Origin: Microdochium bolleyi
Lineage: Eukaryota; Ascomycota; Sordariomycetes; Xylariales; Microdochiaceae
Assembly: GCA_001566295.1 (NCBI GenBank)
Contig: KQ964247.1
Location: 1,612,001 to 1,676,000, forward strand
Direction: 5' to 3'
Length of the DNA: 64,000 nt
Shown: positions 22,444 through 35,900 of the stretch, piece by piece
How the letters are laid out: each line of letters opens with the position of its first letter
How positions within the stretch are numbered: position 1 is the stretch's first letter
Position numbers and translations under genes: made by a program
The notes under the pieces: model-generated
What the model was told of the DNA's origin: nothing
Databases searched by the model: none
Seen by the model: only the letters and a program-made list of their open reading frames with translations

Positions 22444-25400
22444 CAGCGCCCAAGGACGGGAGCAAGCAAGCGCCGCGCGTGGGGATGCGAATCTGCCAAT
22501 TCCGCATGGGCCGCAGCATGGGCAAAATCCATTCTTCTCAAGGCATGCCCAGCCCCCTTGGCCCCTGCCAAACCCGGCAGGGCTTGGAAGAGCTGCTGGC
22601 ATCGTCTCCGCCGCCCAAAGCCGACCCGGCATTTGTAAGCATTCCACGGGTCCACGGGTGTTCGAGCTGCGAGTGACGGGCGAGACGGGTTCCCAACTGG
22701 CTGGCGGAGGTCGAGACGCAGGCCGGGACGGGCGGACTGGCTGCGTGCTGCCTCTCTGCGCTGGTGCCTGGCGGACCCTGGCCTGGCCTGGCCTTGTCCG
22801 TGGATCGCGTAAAGGGCCGACCGGGTTTTGGGGCCCAATCGGTGTCGTCGTGATTCGATGGCTTGGGTCCCGGCTCCGCTGTTCTAGCTCAGCCGGCCCT
22901 GAGCACCTCCCGCGTCGCCCCAGGAGCTCTCTCCCGATCGAGATGCTCGACATGTTAAGCTTGCCTTGGATCGAGGTCCTACCGACAGGCACAGCACTGC
23001 CAAAGTCCGGACCCCCAAGCGCCCGGTCGACAGCGACAGCGGCGCGCGTTACCGAGTCGCTGGCCTCGGCTGCTGCAACTTGGTTGCCGTTGATCCTCAA
23101 ATCTGTCCTCGCCAGTCTACCTTTGGCCCGAGAAGCCCCATTTCGAGTCAGCTGCCGCCCAGGTTCTCACAGGAATCAGGGAAGATACGCTTCACTTCCC
23201 GGTTTCGTGCCTGGCTGACCACAGCCCTGGTCTCTGAGACCCCGACCAGCACACCCATATGCACTTGGAGAGCGTTCGATCCAGGAACCACCCCAGGCCA
23301 AGCAGGCCGGGATGCAGAGGAGTGGCAGGTCAACCTCTTGAACCCCAAAAGCCCTCTTGGTGCTTGTCTTGATGAAATCGTCATGACACGACCTGGGTCG
23401 TCTTGGACCTTCTTCGGCATGGCTTCCCTTTGCCTAGCCAGAGAGATGGCTCATCAAGACTCGTTGCAGAGACGAGGGATGCTCAATTGGTGCAACCTCA
23501 TAATCATGGGTATTGAGAAAACACCCCAGGGCAGGGATCTCGCTGATATGCAGAGCATTAATCTCCCACCATCAAGGGTTTGTGTTGGATGCTCCTCCGC
23601 AGGCAACCCCACGCATGGCTGCGATAACGTTGTGTCCTACACCACAGTAATGCATCACCGTGGGAATGCCCAACAATTCGGAAATAGAGGAGGGGAAGGG
23701 TCAAGCAGAAACCCCGCTGCGGTACATTCTTTGGTATAACCTCGCAGCAAGCTGGTGGATGACCTGCTGCATCATGTTCCCACTGCTGAAAGAGCTTGCC
23801 CAGCCCATTTGGAAGCCATTGGTTACGGTGAGCAAGTGCTTTGAGGCTGAAGCCGTCCCAGGTCGGTGGTTCCTAGCCGATGCGACGCCGCAAAGATCTT
23901 GTTGTGAATGGGTAATGAAGCTGCAAAAGAGAACCTGCGTCTTGAAAACCGCCCAAGGTCCATACTCGGCTGTGTCCATCTCAAAGTACGGATACAGTCG
24001 TGCAGTGCTTGCAAGTCGACAGGGCCCTAGGTCGAAAGATTCCAGCGCACGGACTCCGAAGCTAAATTGGAAGAACATGTCAATGACGTCAACACCCGTA
24101 ACTCCGACTGTGGCAGCTTCCACCACCTCAGGCCCGGACACCACGCAGCAGCGCTTGTGGTGAGCGTTGCAGGTCGGTTCAAATGTGTGAAACTACCCTG
24201 CCACAGAGAGTCCACGACCCCAAAGCACGAGCTGCAGCAAGGAACTTTGCTCGCCACGTTTCCAACTCTCAAGATCGCAGGTGTCTGTTATGGCTGAATA
24301 GCGTAGGCCGTTCAATCGACAGAGGGGACCCGGTATTGAGGCGCGGCACTGAGGTCACGAGGTCCATACATTGATCAGCCTGCCGTTGGATGCTCTGGTG
24401 GCTTACCGGAACAGAGGATGAAGTCTGACTGCATCACAAAGGTGTGCCTGTACCTAGTTGTAGTCCTTCTGGCTCGCTGTTCTGTCATCTGTTGAAGTCA
24501 AGCATAACACTTCGTGCTTAATTCGTATCGTAGTGTCCGTCGCGGCCGACCACCATACTCCTGTCATGAGAGCTCTCCGAGAAGATGGCGATGCATCGCC
24601 GTCCCTTTCCCGGGAGGCGCGCTGGGCCGCTTTGTTAGCACCTGCCGAGTAATGTTCTACTCAATCCCGCGGATCTTGTTGATAAGCCGAGTCTACCGGG
24701 CCTTTGCTTCGAGGACAATAACAAGACAAGCCCTTGTAACTAATCCGTGCATGGGGTAGGGTCTGCTCGACGCCAAGGCGCAGGGGTGTGCATCGCTTTC
24801 CTTGGAAAAGAGGTGGGTCAGTGCCTGTTTTCGGGAGCTTCCTCATCCCGATCTCATTCTGAGCATATGGATAGCTTCCACTTCCCATCGCCAAAAGCGA
24901 GCCTTTCCCCCTACCGTTTCTCGCTGGAGGCAGAATTCTCCACTTGGACCACGGCGGGTTTGGAGTGATCATCAGGTTGCTCGCTATGGTATGATCCACA
25001 TATAGTGTTCGACCGCCGATTCTTGTACCTGAGGGGCGAGGGTCCTGTTTTCTATGTTGGTTGTCTTCGGTCTTCCAGTGCGGCCGGGTGTACTCTGCAC
25101 CATACCGAAATGTCAGGTACGGGACGAAAAGGCGGCGCGATGTTGTGCGCACGGTGTGCAGCTCACGCGTGCCAAGGAGCCAACGTCGTGTGTAGTTGTG
25201 TCGTATGGCACAACGAGCTACCGGGCGTCTGGAGTACGTCAGCCATGCTCGCGGCCTACTGGATTCGGACAGTATGTAGTTACTGGGCACACTGCTCGCA
25301 CATCTTACAAGGGAGGGTGCTGCCTGCCGTCACGGGCGCCGGGGTGCTCTGGCTGTTTTTGACTTCGTCGAATGGAGGTGGAGTTGCAGCCCTTCTGGAG

Positions 25401-27935
25401 CAGCACAGCCCCGATTGACACGAGAGCCATGCTCGCCATGAAGAGTATGGATGCGCTGTGCCGGACGTCAGAGACACGCGTCCATCGAGGTGGGGGTGGG
25501 CTGCGGAGGATTGTAGGTATCTGTTGATCCGCATAGATGATCGATGATGATGAACAAAGTGCAGCCGCTGTGTAGTCTGTACACGGTGCTGAAGACCAGT
25601 GAAGTATGGAGACGATGGTCAATTGATCTCAAGTCTTGTCTCTTCAAGATCGCGATCTCCAGAGCAGTCGCGGCCATCACTCTCGAAACGACGTTTAGAA
25701 AGGGCAGAGGTTCTAGCGAGGTCTCAATCGCCAATAGAAATTGCCATGCGCCTTCGCCAAGGGCATGGGATGACAACCACAGCATTGCTCCGCAGCTGAG
25801 CCAAGAGGCCGTCTCGTATTGCAGTCGACTTGAGAAGAGTCGTGTCTGCTCCATCGGCACCGTCTCCGTCCCGCGCAGGAGTGGTTCTATGGTGTGGCCA
25901 AGCAAGGGCATGCTCGATTTGGCTGGTTCCCCGTTCGGTCCGGGTCAGTTGAAGATCACAAACCCTGATGCGCTGGCCACTGATCTCCTCGTGCCGGATG
26001 TGCAAGGCTTGGATATTCCGCCCGGAGTACTCCGTATCGTAAGGTACGCTCCCATGGCGTTTCCCTCCTGTGCCTGGCCGTGCCTGAACCAGGGCTACGT
26101 GCTTCCCGGACACTGTTGCGGAGCATAGCATCAGTGGCGCTGTCCTAGCGCGAACCTCAAGACTAGGGCCGTCGGAGGCAACTCATGGATGGATACCGCC
26201 TCGACCGCATTTTGCGCATCCTTCTGTGCTTGTCTCTCAAGCCCTTGGTCAGGATGACGACCGTTCCCGGGCATCCCTCTGGCACCACGAAGACCGTCGT
26301 TGTCGAGATCCACTGGCGAGTGTCTGTCGTGCCGTGCGGCGAGGACTCTGATCAATGCTCGCTGGCGGGCTCGAGTTATCGTATGCTGTGCGGTGCCTGT
26401 CGTGTCTTGCTCTGATTGCGGCGTTGCACGGTCGTCCAAAGTCAACGAGAGAAAAATAGACAATGCGGCTCCCTTCCATTTCGAGCGTGTCGTGGCGGTC
26501 CTCCAGGGCTCGCTGCAGCGCCTGCCCAGTGTGCCCGCACTGGCTACCACACCCTGTCCGCCAAAAACTGGGCCCGCCCACTGTTGCAGCGTGGGCAGCG
26601 CTGGTTCCCGCGCGGAAACAGGCCAGCATTGCCCGCCCGTGCCTCAAGGCAGCGAAAATTGAGCCCTGCACGATTCATGCCGGTCCGCCCGCTGCACTTG
26701 CATGCCCGCCGTTGAGACCACCAGCATCCGCCCGTGGTGCATTATCAAACCGCTCTCTCGCGCTCGCTCCTGCATCCATCCCTCGTTTCCCGACCGGTGC
26801 TTTCCGACTCCTTTGGCCATCCTCACTCACGCTCGCTCGTGACAGCTCGCTCGCTGCTGCACAGTCCCGGCCAGACACGACAGCTTCCAGGCACGCTCGC
26901 CTTCGTCCTCGACACGACAGCCGGCCACGCGGCCCAGGCCATGACGGCATCCACGTGCTGAACCTCGCTCGCCTCCACGGCTCGAACCATTGTTCCGTAC
27001 GGTAGTCCCGACAAGGTCCTGATTACCTCGAGAGAGACTGCATCGTACACATCCAAACCGCACGACTGGCCTCGCACAACTCAATCCAGCATCGAGATCG
27101 TCGTCGACGCTCGTCACACACGCTGCATAAGCACCTCGGAGACACTCGTCTAGACCCAACCAACATTCTCGACCGCGCAAGCACGTTCCTATAATCGGAA
27201 TAGGTCAGCTATCGCAGGTCAGCGGTCGCTCCGACTTTGCTTCAAAGACAGATTGGGGAACGTACAAGATAAGAGAAGGGTCACCGCAAGACGAAAAGGC
27301 GTCCCAAAACGTGCCAAGGCTCGGCAAGTCCCTGTTGGTAACAGGTTTGGCCTGAAGATCAGCCTCTGCCGCCGCTGGTACCTTTCAGACCCCTTTGCCA
27401 TTCGAGCTCGACGTCAATTCTTTCACTCGTTCCTGGACGACATTTCAGCAGCACGCACCCAGAGGCGGTTGCTGGCGAATGAGCAAACCGCATAAAGTTG
27501 CTTGGAACTATTGACTTGCCGGATCCCCCGGACAGGCCCTAATCGGCCGCCCAGTCAGGCTCCACGCCTCTTCAAGCCCCCCGAAACCACCATTCGCGCA
27601 AGTGGCGTTCATTTTCGTCAGGCCACCACCTTTCGTACCCTGGGGCTCGGTGACACTTTGTCTTCTCCACCCCCCGGCATCATTTCAACTTGCAGGGGAG
27701 TTGCGCTGTGTCGCTCTCTAGCGCACTTAGCCAACCACGGTATCGTGTGCCTGTGCCACTGGCGTCGATTGGCATTTTCCAATACATCACCTTGCCGGAG
27801 CAGCAGTCCGCAGCCCGCAGCATACACAGCCGACCACGACACCACTCGCGATAGCGGTGTCCTACTGGCACTTCCCAATTTGGCCGCTCGCCCTGTCCTC
27901 GTCGCAGCTGTGGATACAGCAACAGACAGCACACT

Positions 27936-30806
27936 ATGGCTCCCGTCGCGCCCAGGCTGAGGGTCCTCTCAGGTTCGTCATTGCTTTTCATTTCACACCT
28001 TTGTATCCTGCTCTGCACGCCCATTCCCAGGAGGCCTTCGTGGGTTTCAAGTCTCCTAGTGCTACCCAGTCCGTCGGACAGACCCGCCAACCTGCCAAGT
28101 TCTCCCCCAACCGCATCCAAATCCGTCCACCTGCCACTCTGTGTGGCTTTTGTCGCACGCGCGAGACCAGCCCTCTTCATTCCTACACATTCCCCTCCCA
28201 CGCCCGGGTTGCCTCCCCCTTGTTACGTCGAAAGCAGCCGACACATCACGTACTTCGAGCTAGTCACCGCCAATCCTTCGTTGCCCAACGAGTAGAGTGG
28301 TGGCACAGATTGGATGCATTCTGCAGTTTTTCGCCATGGCTGAGACCTTTGAGCTAATGCGCGTGTGTTCAGTGGGCGGAAATGCGGTTTCTGCCTTCTT
28401 GTCTTGGAGACTTCAGGCCACAAACGCCTGCGACGTTACGCTCGTCTGGAAATCGGGCTTTGAGGCCGTCTCGCAGTACGGCATTTCCTTTCGCTCAGCT
28501 TCTTTCGGCAATGAGAGATTCAAACCGCGGCATGGTAAGTCATACCCCACGATTGGCCACCAATGCCAGTACTGCCCGTGATACCCGTTCTGACATTGCC
28601 AACTCCACACAGTTGTTCAGACACCGGAGAGCGCATCACAGTTCAGAGAAGGAGCCTTCGACTATGTCATATTATGCATCAAGGCTCTCCCCGACGTATA
28701 CGATCTCGCCTCTGTAATAGACTCTGTCGTCACCCCACAGCACACATGTATCCTGATCAACACGACAACCACTCTGGGTGTTGAAGCTGCGATCGAAGAG
28801 AGATTCCCGACCAACGTTGTCCTGTCGCTCGTCTCCAACGCCGAACTTACGCAACTAGGCAGCAGCGAATTCGAACACACAGGCTCAACGGAGATGTGGG
28901 TTGGGCCGGCGAACAAGAACAGTAACATACCCGTCTCCATTCAGGAGGATATGGCGGAGGCATTGGCCATGACTCTCAGCACCGCCCGGGTAGACTGCAA
29001 GGTCTCGAAGAACATTCGTCAACAACAATTTGAACGTGTGATTGGGTATGTCGATCCAAATGTCTGGTCTACTTAGGAAAGAGAAAAGTGTTGAGCTAAC
29101 GCACCTGATTCGGTAGACCTATCGCCTTCCATCCTGCGAGCATCTTGTTCGACACGGCTTCGCATACCGCGCTGCTCGAGAAGACCGGAGTGCGTCAACT
29201 TATCTCAGATGTCATCGATGAACTCGTCACCCTTGCAAATGCTCAGGGTTGTGAGCTATCACCATCTTTCAAAGAAGATGTAATCAAAGAGCAAACATCG
29301 CAAACAGACAGCACGAGCATCATGTGGCAGGACTACATGGCCCGCAGGCCTATGGAAGTTGAGACTTACTTGGGCTCACCAATCAAACTTGCGCAGAGCT
29401 CGGGCATCAAGCTTCCTCGCATCGAGACGTTGTACGCCATCTTCCACAACTTGAACATCGCCAATCAAGCACGACCTAAAGAGACTCCTGCTGGATACGG
29501 CCCGCCAGCGCCAGGATCTCCTACGACGCAAGCTCCAATGCCTCGCATGCCAAACGGCCCACCGCGTCCAATGGCCAATGGGATGCCCAATGGGCAAGGC
29601 ATGGGACGGGCACAACCTCGCCCACGGAACTCGTCGAACTATTCCGGTCCTCCACCTGGCATGAGGAGACCTCCTCAGATGAACGGTGGACCACCTCCCA
29701 ACGGCTTCAGGCCACCGATGAACGGTGGCCCAAACGGTGGGCCAAACGGGTTTAGTGCATCCCGCCAAGCTTCAAGAAGAGGATCACTCGAGGAGCATGA
29801 TTTGGAAGAGTTCAGTCATCTTGTCATGTACGGCGAGGATGGCGCAGAGCCTGTAGAGAACGGCAATATGTCTCTACGCGAGCGAGAGTTGCAGATCCGG
29901 CAACGCGAGCTCGCCTTGAAGGAGCAAGAGATGCGCATGCGACGCGGCCCACCGCCTCCCGGAGGTCCTAGACGGCGTGGCCCACCACCGATGCGAAACA
30001 ACATTGCCGACGAAGATGATGAAGAGGACGACTACTTCGATCCGAACTCGGCATCGACCCCGATGATCGATCCCGACAATTTTGACATGATGAGTGTAAC
30101 TTCGCGCAAAAACCGAGGCAATGCACGACCGAATCAGCAGGGCGGGGGACGCCCTCACTTCGACAACATGGAGGGTGTCGCTGCCGCATCTGCCCGTGGC
30201 GGTCGCGGTGGCTGGCGGCCAGGTTTCAACAGAAACCGGTCGAGCCAAGTCATGGACTCCTCCATACCTAATCTTCACGACAATATCTTGGACGATCCAC
30301 TGATGAGCTGCTCTTCGAACCGATACGGAGCCGTTGACCGAGGTCAGATGCAGGCCGGCTCCAGGGCCAACTCGCTTACAGCGTCACATTTCAACGATTT
30401 CGCTGCTACTGGCGGCATGAATGGCGGCATGAATGGCGGCTATCCTCGACGCGTTAGTCAGTCGCCAGGACATCCCTATAGTCCGTCGATCCGGGGCGGA
30501 AACGGCAGGCCATCACCGCCGAACGGCTTTGGTGGCTCTGGTGGACCAGGCAGACCTTCGCCTCCCAATGGCATGCGACAGCCAGTTCCTCGTTACCCGC
30601 CCGGCCATGGTACCTCGGTCGCTCCCCAGCAAGTTGAACAGCGAGTCGGAGTAAGCAGTCTTCAACCACCAAAGCCCAGAACCGTCCGCAGTCTGACTGG
30701 AAGTGCGAGTGCCAGCGCGGAGAGTGGTGAATCAACACCACATGATTCGGAGCCATCGGCTCACAGCAGCCAGAGCAGCCTCGGGCCGCAACACCCCCGC
30801 CCATAA
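27936..30806 (+). CDS. ketopantoate-reductase-fold protein, Mug72-like, with disordered tail
   Basis: Exons 27936-27972, 28373-28534, 28613-29045 and 29117-30806 (introns 400, 78 and 71 nt) give 773 residues. Exon 1 encodes MAPVAPRLRVLS; the long first intron has a CTAAT branch-like site before its acceptor, and the join reads LRVLSVGGNAVSAFLSWRL, as in relatives I know. Residues about 1-330 match the ApbA/PanE fold: Rossmann start, ILCIKALPDVYDLA, then an all-helical C-terminal domain with RPMEVETYLGSPIKLA. The usual GxGxxG loop is degenerate here, and the NIR...W-K segment of PanE reads NIRQQQFERVIG, so catalysis on ketopantoate is doubtful. The rest is Pro/Gly/Asn-rich with one charged helix (RERELQIRQRELALKEQE), likely disordered. 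S. pombe mug72 is the named relative; its function is poorly defined. Confidence 0.88.
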
Positions 30807-32369
30807 ATGGACGGAGGCTTCACCTCTTTATTGGCCCTCATGTGCCAGATTGACCCGCTGCTCATGCACTGCGCATGGGAGCAGGCACACGCATGCATTA
30901 CGATATCTGGGGAGAGTTGAGCCTAACGAAGACGACTCATCCATAAGCATTATGACGTCTTATTCCACGACCTGCTTAATGGCTCCACCACCAGACACGA
31001 TGATAATAGAAAACCTCTCGGAACAAACAGCCATCAATCGTAGGCGGACTTTGGGCTTCGACCGCTTCCTGTTGTGCGATCCACCAGTCCTTCGCCATGG
31101 ATGGCATGTATATAAACGTCGACAGTTGGGCAAATTGTCCGCCAAGTCGATGCTTCTTTCTGGCAGCAATGCATAGGGATGCGGGCCTCGCTCTACTTTA
31201 TCGGCGAGGTCCTCACCATTCGAAGCAACGCCACTGGATAAGCCTTGTATTTGCTACGGCACGGTGCCACGGCCAGGTCAATCACGACACTCCAGCTTTA
31301 ACCATGACACGACTTGTCAGTCTCGATACTCCATGGCATCAGCAGCCTAGGTTGGTCGACGACATTTCGGATGTTTCTTTACCATATCCTAGCACCATAT
31401 ACATACACAGCACATGAAACGTCTACAATTCCTTTGTCCTAATTTGGATTCTTAGCATAATCTCTCATGACGAGGGTGGGGCGCAGAAGAGAGCATTCGG
31501 CTCGGAAGACGTCCGGAATTATTTAATCACGTGTGGTTTCCTCCGTCATGTTGTGGCACGACTGCTCTCCTGTATGGAACGATCGGTGAGCACATGGGGA
31601 GAATACCCGGTCCGGACGGAATAATAGAGGGGTGGGATTGCATCTCTTGAGATGAAGGACTGTGATAATATATTCAGAATCCCCGCACGGCCTGTGCTGT
31701 TCTCAATATCAGCTCTTTGGTGGCAAACTCTGGTGCTTGTGAGAAGGCGACATGCCGCGATACTGGCCTGGGCTATTGCTCGAATGATACAGTTCACAGT
31801 GCTTTGGTCATGCTGGTCAATGAACTGTGCGTCCTGGCCCGAGACGACGAGCTCAACATATACTCTCAGAGATACCGTGCGCTCCTGCATGACAGGATGG
31901 GTTTGTATGGTCTGCAACGGCAAGTCACGTTCCTGCATCTATGCGGAATAAGAAAATCTCGGCACATTGCATATTTCTTTCCATGGTATCAAGGCTGCCT
32001 GTAGACACGTCCAGCGCGAGCATGTCAAGGTGTTGCTTCCACGAGGCAGCCGCGGTGGTCCCGGCCATTATCAGACGCACAACAGGCACCGTGAGCCAGG
32101 GTGCATTTGACACCCAGCGGGGTGTGGGGCCAATTTGTTGTTTGGTCATGGCGCGGTACCGTACCCGTCGCATCACCCTGCCAATCTCAACGACTAACAA
32201 CGACAACACGGCAAATTACACCACGAGGAAGCAGACGTCGGCAGCACGTATAATTGCACAACTTGAGGAGCCAAAAGTACGAATTCGCGCAGAAAGCAAG
32301 CTAAAGCCTCTGGACGAAGAAGGCAAGCCTGCCCGCGAGATTCTAACACAGGCACCACCTCCCGCAGAT
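30807..32369. other. intergenic region before the Hsk3 gene
   Basis: This holds the 3' UTR of the Mug72-like gene and the promoter of the small DASH-subunit gene. ORFs inside are short and unlike proteins. Confidence 0.5.
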
Positions 32370-32992
32370 ATGTCGACGAGAAGCGGCATGCCGACAACGA
32401 CGACGAGGGCGTCGATGATGCCCGTCCACGGTGGCAGCGGTGGCGGCGCTTCCGGTCCTGGTGGGGGTGGGGGTGTCAAGGCACGACAGCTGGTGAGTTT
32501 GTTCTGCCAACTCATTCACTTTACACCATCCCTCTATTTTCCATGTCGTGCTTCCTCCCGTTTGGGGTGCCTGGCTCATGACTACATCTTGGAAGCTCGA
32601 CTCGAGATTTATATCTGGCGGACGCAGGAGGGAACACGAGGGAAAGCTGCTACACGAACGTATACTGACCCAGGTATGGCTGCGACGCAAAACAGACGCA
32701 TCTCCACTCCCAGCTCGCGCAGCTGTCTGCCAACCTCGCGGACACGGAGAACCTGCTGCGGATGACGAGCGTGCAGGCCGAGGCCATGAGGGGGCTCGCG
32801 GCGTGGCATGGCGGGATGTAAGTCTTCTGGATTCATCCCTTCTTACTGCTTGACCCATCTACACGAATGGTCTGTGCTTGGACATCACTGAACTGCATGT
32901 GGCTGACGGTTCCCCCCCCGTGTCTCTCTAGGTTCATGGCTGCGAGCAAGGTTCTCGGCGAGGAGTCAGTCAAGGATCAGCAGCCGAAATGA
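32370..32992 (+). CDS. hsk3: DASH complex subunit Hsk3
   Basis: A small gene with exons 32370-32492, 32696-32817 and 32932-32992 (introns 203 and 114 nt) gives 101 residues. Residues 1-41 are a Ser/Thr/Gly-rich disordered head. The conserved part reads HLHSQLAQLSANLADTENLL, then RMTSVQAEAMRGL, AWHGGMFMAASKVLGEES, a helical segment I recognise as the fungal Hsk3 signature. Hsk3 is one of ten subunits of the DASH/Dam1 ring, which couples kinetochores to spindle microtubules. The acceptor at 32695 was chosen over one at 32673 because only it keeps this frame. A start further upstream is possible but not supported by composition. Each exon is too short to stand out alone; the joined product is what convinces. 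Confidence 0.85.
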
Positions 32993-35900
32993 AAGTGTTC
33001 ACAGTCATCAGGCACTTGATCCACTGAGTGTGGTGCCCTTCAAGTCGCTACTGAATGCGGCGGGCCACATGCCCTGGACGCGTGGCCCCTCGGGGAGAAT
33101 CACGATCGTTGTAGGGCTCGAAAGGGTGGTGCCCTGGGCTCAGCTGAATTGTCCGGCTCATTGGTGGTATCTGGCAAACAAGAGGGCGAGAGTACACCCC
33201 GCCTCTACGAATGACGGAGGGTCGTTGGCAGGCTGTGATGAAGACTACAATTCGGTATTGGCGGGAGAAGAACTAGTTGCTGGTAACCATCACAGAGGCA
33301 TGCTGGAACAGCATGATGTAGAGGATTGGAATCGCGCCGGTCATGTTCTGGCAGCTCATCAACATCAGCGACGCAGCTGGCTTGTGCATACATAGTTTCG
33401 ACCAAGTGCTGGATTCTGACCTTCGCAGTTCTCGACACGGTCCAGTACTCAACTTGGTACGCAGGCCGAGGAGTATGAGTACTATCCCATATAGCACGGT
33501 GTGTATTGCCCCCTAGCTAATATATTCATGACAATACAAGACGTGCTCGTATGAATCTGTTCTCTGATAGGATATTCTGTCCAGATCGGCCATCTGTCGC
33601 ATTGGGTGCTACTTTTGTTCTGTTAGACCTATTCTGCTTAATAGAGACCAAAATTTTAGCTGCCAATTCTACTTTGCGCCGATGCAAATTATTCAGCATA
33701 CTAATCTTCTTTGCTAAATGATTCTGCTAGTACGTTGCAGGCTCAGACGAAACTTCGCGGCCATGAGTTGTCCTCCACGGATCAGGAGCAGGCATCTATT
33801 TGTTTTCTAGCTCGGTCACGCAAAAGAACAAACGCAACACCTTCGACGCGTGACGACGTGTCTATAGCACTCATTGGGGTGGGCATATGTGAAAGACGGA
33901 ACAGCCGCACCAGACAGATGGTCGGGCAGTCTGGTTCCGCACTGCATGCGTGTGTTCCACGATATCGGCGTTGACCGAGCGAATCGACCGTGCGAGATTT
34001 AGGTGCTTCGAATGCCGAGGAACCAGCGAAAAGTATGGCTCATGGACATGTTTCTCCCCAGTCCCGATCATCAACAGCCATACTTCGAGGAACAGACCAT
34101 TTAGAAGTGCGTTCTGTCTAGCAGCAAAAGCACGTCAGTTGTATAGCAGGATCGCCATGCAGCATTGCAGGCATATATATATATACTTTTCTTTCGTGTG
34201 GCCTTTCTGACAAGTTCTGGGACGTTGAAAGGACACCTCGTTTTGCCTATGTGTATGTAACTGCCACCAGAACTGAATCATCGCTGGCTCGTTTCGCAGG
34301 ACAATGACTGCCGGTCATCGTCCAGATGTTCAGAAGACATCTTGTTCTCTTGCTTTGTGATAGTCAAGCGATACTGCTCACTCTCGAGGGCAGAGCAGAG
34401 CCTGTCAGTACCCTCTCGACCGTGAACAGTCAGAAGAGGCATTTCACGCAGCAGAGTCAAGTCATCGCTCTCTTTCGCCGTGCATGGGAGTCGCCATCGT
34501 CCTCATTCGATTGCGGGTTCATACAAAGTCGCGAATGTGCTCCACTCCGTTGCGAGCAGTGCTCCTGGGATGACATATCCCGACTCGGTCTCAGTTGTCC
34601 TCTATCAAGTAATCACCTTAACACGTCTCTAGGCGCGTAGGTAGCAGTTTAGAGCCCCCGGAGGTGTAGGCATGCCGTAAAGAGCCGCACCAAGGGGCTT
34701 TGAAGATAATACTTGTGCCTGACTCGTGGGCCGACTGAGGAACTCCGCTCGAGAGGCGAATGGACACGCGGGATTTCCCCGAGGTCCCCCACATATGGGA
34801 TTCCTAATATGTGCTGCGAAGTCCTATCAGGAGTTGTCGTTGCGAGAATGTTACCAATTCGGTGGCCGCGGCAGTGCTGGAAAGAAAAGCCGCACGCAGT
34901 TGGCGTCGGGGCTGCTCCAACTTCAATGCGAGACAGCACAACGGTGGCCAGATGCCAGCGGCACGAGACAGATGATGTCATGGCCTGTTTGGGGTAGTGT
35001 GATTGAGAGAGAGAAAGCAGGCTTCCGACAGGACCGAGCTTTTGGCAGTCCGTCCCGTCAGACACGGCACAGGTCTCCTGTGAAGCTCGACCACAGACAG
35101 GTCCGCCGAGGCCGGCCAACACTACACTCGTCTCGCGCGCTCGGGCATCAAGAGATCGACAATCGGGCAGGTGGTGATACGCAAGCAACCGTGGAAGTCT
35201 TGCGTGGTCCAGACATCCGCCGAACTCTGTCGTGCGGGTTTAGGTTGGCCCTGATCAGAAGCTAATATCCCCGAAGGTCCTCGGGCTGGCAGCCCCTGGT
35301 CAACCTGCGAGGTTCAGGGTCCTGACGAGGCCCACCCATCCGCGGCGGGTAAACACAGGCCTGAAATAGCAGCAGCGGCATGCATGGGCACGAGCTGCTC
35401 TCCTCGAGGCAGGTCAAGGACTCTATTGCCGGCCAATCGCCCGCGGCAATTTGCCATTTGCGCGGTGCGCAGTAAATGCCTCCCAAGGAAACGGGATCTG
35501 CCACCCTTTCGCTCTCCTGCGTGGTTACTCCGCGCTGCAGGCCTGCGTTAGCGGCGGGGCGTTCTTCGACCGTCGGTCAGAGGCCACCTCCTGATGCCTT
35601 CTGTGGCGTTTCGTGGTGCGCGCCCTGCCACCGACTTGATGTCATGCTGCGGCTGGGTAGGGGAGCCTGTCCTGCAATGTTCGGATGCAGGCTGCAAGCC
35701 GCTGGACCACGGCCAATCCGCATCGCGGGTTGAGGCTTCAACCAGCTCGGTCGCGCCTCTTCTGGGGAGGAATCGATGTGTGCCTGCCCGTGGTGTTGGG
35801 CAGCCAGCTCGAAACACGACAAATCTGGATCTCCAAATGAAGAGCCTATCACGGAGTAATTGCTGCGTCGGTGCTGTGCCAGTGGGGCCGGACAGGACAG

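Larger units (their letters stand above)
18787..27935. other. 9.1-kb stretch without a supportable gene
   Basis: Both strands carry only short or low-complexity ORFs with no recognisable domain. It holds the al-1 3' UTR at one end and, from about 26.7 kb, a pyrimidine-rich leader-like region for the next gene. In between are CT microsatellites near 20977 and 21175 and two long G tracts at 22376-22443. Base composition is not AT-rich, so it is not a RIP-degraded repeat. It could hold long non-coding RNA, but nothing in the sequence proves this. Confidence 0.5.

Noticed and set aside
22067..23218. 383-residue plus-strand ORF and the overlapping 228-residue minus-strand ORF (22414-23100)
   Set aside because: Both cross the G tracts, are biased to Gly/Arg/Pro, contain no recognisable domain and have no plausible splice partners.
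18787..27935. A degraded transposon or RIP-mutated repeat in the large gap
   Set aside because: No transposase or reverse-transcriptase motifs, no terminal repeats and no AT-rich bias were seen by eye, though a tool search could still find weak remains.
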